From WHSW01 sp963767475 (lineage in GTDB: Bacteria; Actinomycetota; Thermoleophilia; Solirubrobacterales; 70-9), in assembly GCA_963767475.1 (NCBI GenBank), contig CAVYEI010000002.1, positions 1,612,001 through 1,676,000 on the forward strand: a DNA stretch of 64,000 bases, given 5' to 3'. Below the pieces are notes generated by a model. That model was not told where the DNA came from. It made no database searches and was given only the letters and a program-made list of their open reading frames with translations. Below are positions 34,637-42,644 of the stretch, in pieces (positions within the stretch are counted from its first letter, which is position 1; every line of letters starts with the position of its first letter). A program made the translations under genes and the position numbers.

Positions 34637-35124
34637 GCGAGCCGGCGAAGACCCCGGCGGCCGATTCCGAGATCGCCCGCCGGCTCGTGCTCGGTGAGCT
34701 GGCGGCGGTCAACCGGCAGGATCCGCAGGCGCTCGCCGATCACTTCGCCGAGCACTGCGAGTTCGTCGACCTCAGCGATGGCTCGCGAATCCAGGGCAAG
34801 GCCGACTTCCTCGCCGATCTGATCGAGCTGTTCGCGACCGTGCCCGACCTGCACGTGACACGGAAGCGCCTCGTAACCGAGGGGCGGGTCGTCGCGGCTG
34901 AGATTCAGCTCTCGGGAACGCCGGTGAGCGAGTGGCGGGGGCACCCGCCGACCGGTGCCACGTTCGTCTGGGATACGTGTTCGTTCTACGACCTCGACCA
35001 AGATCGCGAACATCTGCTCAGGGAGCGGATGTACTACGACGCGGGCGCCCTCGACCGCCAGCTCGCCGGGCCTGGGGCAGCGCCGCGGCAGCCTTCTCAA
35101 CGGCCGCCAGCAGCGCCCGCGTAG
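34633..35124 (+). CDS. SnoaL-like (NTF2 fold) protein, last gene of the transporter operon
   Basis: A 163-residue SnoaL-type protein: LVLGELAAVNRQDPQALADHF, FVDLSDGSRIQGKADFLADL, and later GHPPTGATFVWDTCSFYDLD and REHLLRERMYYDAGALDRQL, close to the polyketide-cyclase/ester-cyclase group. It is coupled to the OppF-type gene (ATGA), so it may act on the imported compound. Its last 107 bp overlap the convergent LysR gene; the C-terminal 30 residues (Pro/Gln/Arg-rich) are probably dispensable. Confidence 0.82.
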   Translation: MSEPAKTPAADSEIARRLVLGELAAVNRQDPQALADHFAEHCEFVDLSDGSRIQGKADFLADLIELFATVPDLHVTRKRLVTEGRVVAAEIQLSGTPVSEWRGHPPTGATFVWDTCSFYDLDQDREHLLRERMYYDAGALDRQLAGPGAAPRQPSQRPPAAPA

Positions 35125-35986
35125 ACGGGCGCGCGGCGTCCGCCGCGCGGGTGACGGCGAAGATCACCCGCTCGAGCGGGTCCTCGGCGATCGGGCGCAG
35201 GGTGACGCCGGGATGGCGCCCCGGGAGCACGAGCTCGGGCAGCAGCGTCACCGCGTGCCCGGCGGCGACGAGCGCGAGGCTGACGGTGGCGTCGTTGGTG
35301 CGGTGGCGGATGTCGGGCTCGAAGCCACCGTGCTGGCGGCAGGTGCGCTGGGTCATCTGCTCCCAGGCCATGCCGACGTGGCCGGTGCTCCAGGTCTCGC
35401 CGGCGAGCTCGGCAAGCGGCACGGCTTCTGGATGGCGGCGGGCCACCGGGTGCGCCGCCGGGAGCACGAGCTGAACCGGATCGCGGAACAGCAGGCGGCG
35501 CTCGAGGCTCGGCGTCAGCCGCCACGGCTGGTGACGCCACTCGTCGCCGAGCACGAGGTCGACGTCGCCGAGCTCCAGCGCGGGCAGCGCCTGCTCGGGC
35601 TCGGCCTCGACCAGCTCGCAGCGCAGCCGCGGCGCCTCGCGACTCAAGGCCTCGATCGCCGGCAGAGCGAGGCGCAGGGACACCGACTGGAACCCGGCGA
35701 TCCGGCCGCGGCCGGTGACGGTGCCCGCGGCCTCGGCCAGATCGGCTTCGGCGAGCGCCGCGCGCTCGAGCAGCGCCTCCGCGTGGCCGACCAGCACCAG
35801 CCCCGGGTCGGTGAGGCGAACGCCGCGGCCGGAGCGCTCCAGCAGGCGCACGCCGGCCTCGCGCTCGAGCGCCGCCAGCTGCTGTGAGACGGCGGAGGGC
35901 GTGAACTGGAGCGCGTCGGCGACGGCGGCGATCGTCCCGCGCTCGCTCAGCTCGCGCAGCAGGCGCAGGCGGCGGAGGTCGAGCAT
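35018..35986 (-). CDS. LysR-family transcriptional regulator
   Basis: A 322-residue regulator. The helix-turn-helix is in residues 1-60 (LRLLRELSERGTIAAVADAL, FTPSAVSQQLAALEREAGV), followed by a periplasmic-binding-protein-like effector domain (GDVDLVLGDEW, VALVAAGHAVTLLPELV). It is divergent from the EamA exporter gene with a 66-bp gap, the usual arrangement for regulator and target. Its 3' end overlaps the SnoaL-like gene on the opposite strand. Confidence 0.93.
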   Translation of the reverse strand: MLDLRRLRLLRELSERGTIAAVADALQFTPSAVSQQLAALEREAGVRLLERSGRGVRLTDPGLVLVGHAEALLERAALAEADLAEAAGTVTGRGRIAGFQSVSLRLALPAIEALSREAPRLRCELVEAEPEQALPALELGDVDLVLGDEWRHQPWRLTPSLERRLLFRDPVQLVLPAAHPVARRHPEAVPLAELAGETWSTGHVGMAWEQMTQRTCRQHGGFEPDIRHRTNDATVSLALVAAGHAVTLLPELVLPGRHPGVTLRPIAEDPLERVIFAVTRAADAARPSTRALLAAVEKAAAALPQARRAGGRGRPRRSTSAP

Positions 35987-36052
35987 TCAGTAGTAACACT
36001 ACCGAATTCTATTCAGAAATCGGAGTTGATTCTGATGCTTTGACCGGCAACG

Positions 36053-36988
36053 ATGGCGTCCGTGCGCTCCTCCGGAACACTTCTCTGCCTCGCCTCCGGC
36101 GCCGCCTTCGGCGCCATGGCGGTGTTCGGCAAGCTCGCCTACGGCGAGGGGGCGACGATCGGCACCCTGCTCGCCGTCCGCTTCGCCGTCGCCGCGGCGC
36201 TGTTCTGGGCGCTGCTGATCGCCACTGGGGCCGCGCGCGAGGTCCGAGGCCTTGGCCGCCGCGACTTCGGCCTCGGCCTCGGCCTCGGTGGGTTCGGCTA
36301 CGCGATCCAGGCCGGCTGCTTCTTCGCCGCGCTCGAGCGCATCGACGCCTCGCTGTTGTCGCTGCTCGTCTACACCTTCCCGGCGATCGTCGCCGCGGCC
36401 GCGGTCGCCCTCGGCCGGGAGCGGATCGACGGGCGCCGCCTGGCTGCCCTGGCACTGGCGTCGGGCGGGCTGGTGTTGGTCTTGGCGGGCGCCGGCGCCG
36501 GCGCCCTGGATCCGCTCGGCGCCGCCCTTGGACTCGCCGCCGCCGTCGTCTACAGCGCCTACATCCTGGTCAGCGAGCCGATCGCCGCCCGGCTGCGCCC
36601 GGACGTGCTCTCGGCGCTCGTCTGCAGTGGCGCCGCGGTCTCGCTGACGGTCGGCGCGACGCTGCTCGGCGAGTTTCGCCCGGGCGAGCTGACGAACGCC
36701 GGCTGGGGATGGCTGATCTGCCTCGCCGCGGTCTCGACCGTGGTCGCGATCAGCCTCTTCTTCGCCGGCCTGCGGCGTGTCGGACCGACGACCGCCTCGA
36801 TCCTGGCCACGGTCGAGCCGCTGGTCACGGTGATCCTCGCCTACGTCGTCTTCGGGGAGACGCTGGGGGCCCCACAGCTCGCCGGCGGTGCTCTGGTGCT
36901 CGCCGCGGTGCTGGTGCTGAGCGCGCGGCTGCCAAAGCTTCGGTGGACGACAATCACGAGCAGGAGGATCAAATGGGCAAGCCATTGA
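36053..36988 (+). CDS. EamA-family (DMT superfamily) transporter
   Basis: A 311-residue membrane protein with ten predicted helices in two EamA repeats (SGAAFGAMAVFGKLAYGEGA at the start of the first and AAAVVYSAYILVSEPIAARL at the start of the second). The typical late motif PTTASILATVEPLVTVILAY is near residue 245. It is likely an exporter of a small metabolite, controlled by the divergent LysR. Its last codons overlap the start of the downstream SDR by 16 bases. Confidence 0.92.
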   Translation: MASVRSSGTLLCLASGAAFGAMAVFGKLAYGEGATIGTLLAVRFAVAAALFWALLIATGAAREVRGLGRRDFGLGLGLGGFGYAIQAGCFFAALERIDASLLSLLVYTFPAIVAAAAVALGRERIDGRRLAALALASGGLVLVLAGAGAGALDPLGAALGLAAAVVYSAYILVSEPIAARLRPDVLSALVCSGAAVSLTVGATLLGEFRPGELTNAGWGWLICLAAVSTVVAISLFFAGLRRVGPTTASILATVEPLVTVILAYVVFGETLGAPQLAGGALVLAAVLVLSARLPKLRWTTITSRRIKWASH

Positions 36989-37890
36989 AGGGAAAGGTCG
37001 CTCTGGTCGCCGGGGCCACCCGCGGCGGCGGTCGCGGGATCGCGGTCGCGCTCGGCGAGGCCGGGGCGACGGTGTACGCGACCGGGCGCAGCACCCGTGA
37101 GCAACGCTCCGAGGTCGACCGCCCGGAGACGATCGAGGAGACCGCCGAGCTGGTCACCGCGGCGGGCGGCGAGGGGATCGACGTCGCCGTCGACCATCTC
37201 GACCCCGAGCAGGTCCGCGGCCTGGTCGAGCGGATCGAGTCCGAGCAGGGTCGCCTCGACGTGCTCGTCAACGACATCTGGGGCGCCGAGCATCTGTTCG
37301 ACTGGAAGGCGCCGCTGTGGGAGCACGACCTCGACGACGGCCTGCGGCTCCTGCGCCTGGCGATCGACACCCACCTGATCACCAGCCATCACGCCCTGCC
37401 GCTGTTGGTGCGCCGTCCCGGCGGGCTGGTGGTCGAGGTCACCGACGGCACCGCCGCCTACAACGCCGACAACTACCGGATCTCGGCGTTCTACGACCTC
37501 GCCAAGACATCTGTGATCCGGATGGCCTGGGGGCTGGCGCAGGAGCTCGGTCCCCGCGGCGCGACCGCCGTCGCCCTGACGCCCGGATGGATGCGTTCGG
37601 AGTTGATGCTCGAGCACCACGGCGTCAGCGAATCGAACTGGCGCCAGGCGACCGAGCGCTCGCCCCACTTCTGCATCTCAGAAAGCCCCAGATACGTCGG
37701 CCGGGCGGTCGCCGCGCTGGCCGGCGATGCCGACGTCTCGCGCTGGAACGGTCAGTCGCTGTCCAGCGGTCAACTCGCGCAGGCGTACGGGTTCACCGAC
37801 CTCGACGGAACCCAGCCCGACTGCTGGCGGTACATGGTCGAGGTGGTCGACCGCGATGGCGTGCCCGCCGGCGACGCCGGCTACCGCTGA
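36973..37890 (+). CDS. SDR-family oxidoreductase (atypical)
   Basis: A 305-residue SDR-like protein starting at an ATG after AGGAGG inside the EamA gene. GATRGGGRGIAVALGEAGAT is the nucleotide motif and LVNDIWGAEHLFDWK takes the place of NNAG. The catalytic region reads VEVTDGTAAYNADNYRISAFYDLAKTS: the serine position is Thr-Asp and the YxxxK appears as YDLAK, so the active site is partly altered. The C-terminal extension (QSLSSGQLAQAYGFTDLDGT) is shared by a subgroup of actinobacterial SDRs. Confidence 0.88.
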   Translation: MGKPLKGKVALVAGATRGGGRGIAVALGEAGATVYATGRSTREQRSEVDRPETIEETAELVTAAGGEGIDVAVDHLDPEQVRGLVERIESEQGRLDVLVNDIWGAEHLFDWKAPLWEHDLDDGLRLLRLAIDTHLITSHHALPLLVRRPGGLVVEVTDGTAAYNADNYRISAFYDLAKTSVIRMAWGLAQELGPRGATAVALTPGWMRSELMLEHHGVSESNWRQATERSPHFCISESPRYVGRAVAALAGDADVSRWNGQSLSSGQLAQAYGFTDLDGTQPDCWRYMVEVVDRDGVPAGDAGYR

Positions 37891-37902
37891 GCGCGGCGCG
37901 CC

Positions 37903-38577
37903 CTAGGCGCGGTGAATCGGCCGGCCCTCCGAGGGCTGAACGAGGACCCAGCCCTGGCCGGAGAAGCCGAGCTGGAAGCTCTCGCCGGAACCCATCCCGA
38001 TCAGGCTCTTCGCCTGCACCTCGGTCTTCAGGGTCGTGGTCACGCCGTCCGACCAGGCGATCGCCGCCTGCGGGTCGCCGAAGGTCGGCGCCTCGGCGAC
38101 GTTGAGCCTGACCGGCTCTCCATCGGAGACCAGGGCCACCAAACCGGTGCCGTGCAGGTGGATGTTGAAGAGGCCGCCGGCGAGCATTCCGGCCGTGCCG
38201 CCCTTGACCCGGGTCACGTCCCAGTCGATGTCGGTGTCGAAGGCGAGGATGTTCTCGCCGTTGACCGTGATCGACTCCTGATTGAGCTGCAGCACATGGA
38301 CGAGCATCGCCTGGTAGGCGAGAAACAGCTCGCCGCTGCCATCCGCCTGCATCAGCCGCAGCGACTCACCGGTGGCCGCCTTCTTCAGCAGGCGCCCGAG
38401 CCCGCCGCCCTTGTGCTCGAAGCGCACGTCCCCCTGGTAGGCGACCATGGCCCCGTTCTTGGCCATCACCGAGGTCTCCGACAGCTCCACCTTCAGCAGC
38501 CGTGGGCCCTGAAGCGTGAACGCCTCGCCCGTCTCGATCTCCTGGTATTGGTCCAGCGACGCGCCGATGTCGGTCAT
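37903..38577 (-). CDS. AIM24-family protein
   Basis: A 224-residue beta-rich protein (EIETGEAFTLQGPRLLKVEL, MVAYQGDVRFEHKGGGLGRL, LHGTGLVALVSDGEPVRL, GMGSGESFQLGFSGQGWVLV) matching the AIM24/TerB-like beta-helical fold. Function in bacteria is unknown. The ATG at 38577 follows GGAGGCACC. The gene stands alone, convergent with the SDR and divergent from the secreted propeller protein. Confidence 0.88.
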   Translation of the reverse strand: MTDIGASLDQYQEIETGEAFTLQGPRLLKVELSETSVMAKNGAMVAYQGDVRFEHKGGGLGRLLKKAATGESLRLMQADGSGELFLAYQAMLVHVLQLNQESITVNGENILAFDTDIDWDVTRVKGGTAGMLAGGLFNIHLHGTGLVALVSDGEPVRLNVAEAPTFGDPQAAIAWSDGVTTTLKTEVQAKSLIGMGSGESFQLGFSGQGWVLVQPSEGRPIHRA

Positions 38578-38738
38578 GGTGCCTCCGGGGGTTGGTCGGC
38601 GACGACGATAGCGGCGCGCCTGCCTGGGCACACGCGAGCGTAAGTATGGGGTTATCCCCAGGGTCCGACCCCGTTGCCCCGGCCCGGCGGGCGAGACAGA
38701 GTGCGCTCACTGATCACCGTTTCGAGGGGAGAGCGCAG

Positions 38739-40367
38739 ATGAACCGGGTCCTGACCGTGCTTACCGCAATCGTGGCGATCGTCGCCGCGCCGAGCGTCGC
38801 TTCGGCCGCCACATCGACGCCGGAAGGATCGCTCGCCGAGCTTCCGGGCACCAGCGGATGTCTCGCCGAGACCGGTCTCGGCGGCAAGTGCGGCGTGGGC
38901 GTCGGGCTCGACGTCCTCCTCGACGTCGTCGTCAGCCCCGACGGCAACAACGTCTACACGTTCGGGCGAGAGACGATTGGCGCCTACGCGCGCCACGCGG
39001 ACGGCTCGTTGACCCAGATCAACTGCGTCAGCGAGAGCGGGACCTTCGGCAAGTGCGAGGACGGCTACGGCCTGATCGCAAGCCAGACGAACTTCTTCGT
39101 CGATGGCCAGCTGATCCTCTCGCGCGACGGCAAGAACCTCTACGCGTTCAACGACAACGCCGACATGATCGTCGTCTTCTCACGCCAGAGCGACGGCTCG
39201 ATCAAGCAGCTCACGGGAGCCGGCAAGTGCGTCAGCGACGACACCTTCGGCGGTGAGTGCACCGCGGTCCCCCTGCTCAACGGAACCTGGGATCTGGACC
39301 TGAGCGCCGATGGACGGCACATGTATGTGGCCTCGAAGGTCGGCAACGTGGTGGTGGTGCTCCAACGCGATCCGGCGACCGGTGTGCTGACTCAGTCCAC
39401 CGTCGCCGAACACGCCTGCATCTCACCGATCGCTCCGGGCTGCAAGCCCGTCTCCAACGTGAAGATCCAGGAGCCGATCGCGCTCGACATCAGCGGGGAC
39501 GGAAAACTGGTCTACATCGTCTCCGACGGCCAGGATCCGACCGCTCGCGACGTCGTCGCCTCCTTCACCCGTAACGAGACCAGCGGTGAGCTGACTCCCG
39601 TCGGCGGGACCACCGGCTGCGTCTCGGCGAGCGGCAGCGGTGGCCAGTGCCTGGCGAGCCCGCTCGGCAACCAGATGAGCGACGTCGTCGTGGCGCCGAA
39701 CGGCCGCAACATCTACCTGACGAGCACCGGGCGGATCGAGGTCGACCCGCAGACCGGAGCCTTCGGCAAGATCGTTGAGAGCCTCGAGGGGCCGGTGCAC
39801 GGAAACGGCGTCTGGTCGGGAGCCTCATCGTCGTTCACGTCTGATGGCCGCTTCGTCTACTCGGAAGGTCGCCCGTTCCAGGTCACCGACGCGGGGGATC
39901 TGATCGCCTTCCCGGCTGACGATCCGTTCGACGTCGAAGCGATGCCGCCTCCGCGCGCCGGCACCTCGGCGCTCAGCCCCGACGACCAGAACGTCTACGT
40001 CACCTCTCGCAGCGAGAACTACGGCGAGTCGGTGCTCTACGTCTACAACCGGGTTCCTCCGGCGCTCGGCTTCGGCCAGCTGAAGCGCAAGCGCAACGGC
40101 TCTGCCCTGCTCCCGGTGAACGCACCCGACGCCGGCACCTTGACGCTGGCGAAGACGAAGCTGCTCAAGGGCCAGACGGCTCAAGCCCCAGCCGCCGGGC
40201 CGCAGACCGTGTGGCTGAAGCTGGTCCCGTCGAAGCGGGCGAAGAAGAAGCTGAGCCGAAGCGGTCGCGTCACGGTCAAGCTGAGTCTCGTCTTCGACCT
40301 GCCGAGCGGCCAGTCGACGAGCAGTTCGGAACAGGTGAAGCTGCGTCGCGCAGGACGCCGGGGCTAA
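38739..40367 (+). CDS. Secreted beta-propeller protein (lactonase-like repeats)
   Basis: A 542-residue exported protein with signal peptide ending VASAATS. It contains about seven repeats built as DVVVSPDGNNVYTFG, ILSRDGKNLYAFN, DLSADGRHMYVAS, DISGDGKLVYIVS, VVAPNGRNIYLTS, TSDGRFVYSEG and SPDDQNVYVTS, a seven-bladed propeller. A C-terminal 90-residue domain with Lys-rich strands ends in EQVKLRRAGRRG. No catalytic residues were recognised, so it may be structural or adhesive. The ribosome site is GAGGGGAGAG. Confidence 0.87.
   Translation: MNRVLTVLTAIVAIVAAPSVASAATSTPEGSLAELPGTSGCLAETGLGGKCGVGVGLDVLLDVVVSPDGNNVYTFGRETIGAYARHADGSLTQINCVSESGTFGKCEDGYGLIASQTNFFVDGQLILSRDGKNLYAFNDNADMIVVFSRQSDGSIKQLTGAGKCVSDDTFGGECTAVPLLNGTWDLDLSADGRHMYVASKVGNVVVVLQRDPATGVLTQSTVAEHACISPIAPGCKPVSNVKIQEPIALDISGDGKLVYIVSDGQDPTARDVVASFTRNETSGELTPVGGTTGCVSASGSGGQCLASPLGNQMSDVVVAPNGRNIYLTSTGRIEVDPQTGAFGKIVESLEGPVHGNGVWSGASSSFTSDGRFVYSEGRPFQVTDAGDLIAFPADDPFDVEAMPPPRAGTSALSPDDQNVYVTSRSENYGESVLYVYNRVPPALGFGQLKRKRNGSALLPVNAPDAGTLTLAKTKLLKGQTAQAPAAGPQTVWLKLVPSKRAKKKLSRSGRVTVKLSLVFDLPSGQSTSSSEQVKLRRAGRRG
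40332..40360 (+). repeat. Direct repeat copy 1 (3' end of propeller gene)
   Basis: These 29 bp, coding for the end of the propeller protein, match 46263-46291 at 26 of 29 positions. The two copies bracket a 5.9-kb block with four redox and lyase genes. Confidence 0.6.
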
Positions 40368-40434
40368 CGCGGGGATTCGCGGCGATAGGATCGGCCGGTG
40401 CGATTCGCGAAGTCGCGAAAGTGACGCTGCGGCG

Positions 40435-41688
40435 ATGAAAGTGCTCGTCTGCGGGGGCGGGATTGGTGGTCTCGCGACCGCGCTTTCGCTGCACGCCGCG
40501 GGAATCGAGGCGGACGTCTACGAAGCGGCGCCCGAGGTCAAGGAGCTCGGGGTCGGGATCAACGTGCTGCCACACGCGGTTCGCGAGCTGACCGAGCTGG
40601 GGCTCGGCGACGCGCTCGCCGAGACCGGTGTTGCGACCAGCGAGCTGGTGATGTGCAATCGCCACGGCCAGCGGATCTGGGAGGAGCCGTCGGGACTCGC
40701 CGACGGCTATCGCTGGCCGCAGTACTCGATTCACCGCGGGCACCTCCTCGGCCTGCTCTACCGAGCGGCCCTCGAGCGACTTGGCGCCGACCGCGTGCAC
40801 ACCGGCCACGAGGCCGTGAAGCATTCCCAGGACGAGACCTCCGCCACGCTCGTGTTCGCAGACGGCTCCAGCGCCTCCGGCGACCTGGTGGTCGGTGCCG
40901 ACGGGCTCGGGTCCGCGATCCGGGCGCAGCTCTACCCGGACGAGGGCGCCCCGCTTTGGAACGGGGTGACGATGTTCCGGGGAATTGCCCTGGCCAAGCC
41001 GCCGCTGACCGGCAGGTCGATGGTCCTGATCGGGCGTTCGGGAAGGCGCGCGGTCCTCTATCCGATCTCGCTCGCCGACGCCGACGGCCGCGCGCAGGTG
41101 AACATGGTCCTCGACGCTGAGCTCGGCGAGCATCGGCCAATGCCGAGAGACGACTGGAAGCACGAGGTCGATCGCGACGAGGTCCGCGAGCTGTTCAGCG
41201 CGATGCGCTTCGACTGGATCGACATGGTCGAGCTGATCGAGGCCGCGGACCAGTGGTGGCAGTACCCGATGGTCGACCGCGATCCGCTTCCCCGCTGGAC
41301 GTTCGACCGGGTGACGCTGATGGGCGACGCGGGGCACCCGATGTACCCGGTGGGGTCCAACGGCGCCTCGCAGGCGATCGTCGACGCGCGCACGCTTGCG
41401 CACGCGCTCGCGGTCGAGCCCGACCTCCCGGCGGCGCTCGAGGCCTACGAGTCGGCTCGCCGGCCGGTGACCGCGGCGGTGGTCGCGGCGAACCGCGACC
41501 TGACGGCGGTCAGATGCATGGAGCTGGCCGAGGAGCGCGCCCCAGACGGCTTCGACAACATCGACGACGTGTTCGCGCCGGGCGAGCTGCAGGCGCTCTC
41601 GGACGAGTTCAAGCGCATCGCCGGGTTCGATCCGACCGAGCTCAACGAGCGCCCGTCGTTGAGCATCGGCCCCGGCGGAGACGGCTGA
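40435..41688 (+). CDS. FAD-dependent aromatic monooxygenase (salicylate/hydroxybenzoate hydroxylase-like)
   Basis: A 417-residue class A flavin monooxygenase. VLVCGGGIGGLATALSLHAA binds the ADP part of FAD, VVGADGLGSAIRAQLYP is the DG motif near residue 160, and LMGDAGHPMYPVGSNGASQA is the GD motif near 300. There is no helical anchor or extra domain. It heads a three-gene operon with an aldo-keto reductase and a ferric-reductase-like protein. The aromatic or heterocyclic substrate is unknown. Confidence 0.92.
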   Translation: MKVLVCGGGIGGLATALSLHAAGIEADVYEAAPEVKELGVGINVLPHAVRELTELGLGDALAETGVATSELVMCNRHGQRIWEEPSGLADGYRWPQYSIHRGHLLGLLYRAALERLGADRVHTGHEAVKHSQDETSATLVFADGSSASGDLVVGADGLGSAIRAQLYPDEGAPLWNGVTMFRGIALAKPPLTGRSMVLIGRSGRRAVLYPISLADADGRAQVNMVLDAELGEHRPMPRDDWKHEVDRDEVRELFSAMRFDWIDMVELIEAADQWWQYPMVDRDPLPRWTFDRVTLMGDAGHPMYPVGSNGASQAIVDARTLAHALAVEPDLPAALEAYESARRPVTAAVVAANRDLTAVRCMELAEERAPDGFDNIDDVFAPGELQALSDEFKRIAGFDPTELNERPSLSIGPGGDG

Positions 41689-41696
41689 GGGCGCCG

Positions 41697-42644
41697 ATGC
41701 GGACGCGCAGGCTGGGATCCCGGGGGCCCGAGATCTCGGCCATCGGCCTGGGCGCGTGGGAGGCGGGAGGAGGCGAGTACGGGGCGGGCCCGGCCGATGA
41801 GCAGATCATCGAGGCCTATCACGCCGGGTTCGACTCCGGGATCGATTGGATCGACACCGCCGAGGTCTACGGGCCGCACACCTCGGAGGAGCTCGTCGGC
41901 CGCGCCGTGGCCGACCGGCCCGAGGTGATGGTGTTCACCAAGGTCGGGCCGAAACCGGTCGGCAGCGGCTATGAGCCCGACGCGATCCGCCCGGCGGCGG
42001 AGGGCAGTCTGAGGCGGATCGGGCGCGAGGTGATCGACCTCTACCAGCTCCATCAACCGGTGCCGGGGCTCGACATCGAGGCGGCCTGGACGGCGATGGC
42101 CGAGCTGGTCGACGACGGCCTCGTCCGCTACATCGGCGTCTCCAACTGCGACCGCGAGCAGATCGAGCTCTGCCAGCGGATCCGCCCCGTCGACTCGCTG
42201 CAGCCGAACTTCTCGATGCTCTACCGCGACCTCGATCAGCTGATCGCCTGGTGCGGGGAGCAGGGCACCGGCGTGATCGCCTACGGGCCGCTCGCCTTCG
42301 GGCTGCTCACCGGCGCGATCACCGCCGAGACCGAGTTCTCGGCCGATGACTGGCGCAGCGGCAACACCGACGTGCCGGCCGTCCAGCGCCTCTACGGCGA
42401 CCTGTTCGCGCCCGACGTCTTCGCCGGCAAGCTGGCGACGTCCGAGGCGCTGGAGCCGATCGCCGAGCGGCTCGGGCTGACGCGCGCCCAGCTCGCGCTC
42501 GCCTGGGCGATCCACCAGCCCGGCGTCACGGGTGTGATCTGCGGGACGCGCTCGCCCAGGCGAGCCGAGGAGAACGCCGCCGCCGGCTCGGCGGACCTCT
42601 CACCCGACGACCTGGCGGCGATCGCCGCGGTGCTCGGCGAGTGA
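41697..42644 (+). CDS. Aldo/keto reductase
   Basis: A 315-residue TIM-barrel NADPH oxidoreductase. The catalytic tetrad is visible: Asp and Tyr in IDWIDTAEVYGPHTSE (around 45-55), Lys in VMVFTKVGP (around 80) and His in LYQLHQPVP (around 115). A C-terminal cofactor region reads PGVTGVICGTRSPRRAEEN. It follows the monooxygenase by 8 bp and overlaps the next start (GTGA). Confidence 0.94.
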   Translation: MRTRRLGSRGPEISAIGLGAWEAGGGEYGAGPADEQIIEAYHAGFDSGIDWIDTAEVYGPHTSEELVGRAVADRPEVMVFTKVGPKPVGSGYEPDAIRPAAEGSLRRIGREVIDLYQLHQPVPGLDIEAAWTAMAELVDDGLVRYIGVSNCDREQIELCQRIRPVDSLQPNFSMLYRDLDQLIAWCGEQGTGVIAYGPLAFGLLTGAITAETEFSADDWRSGNTDVPAVQRLYGDLFAPDVFAGKLATSEALEPIAERLGLTRAQLALAWAIHQPGVTGVICGTRSPRRAEENAAAGSADLSPDDLAAIAAVLGE

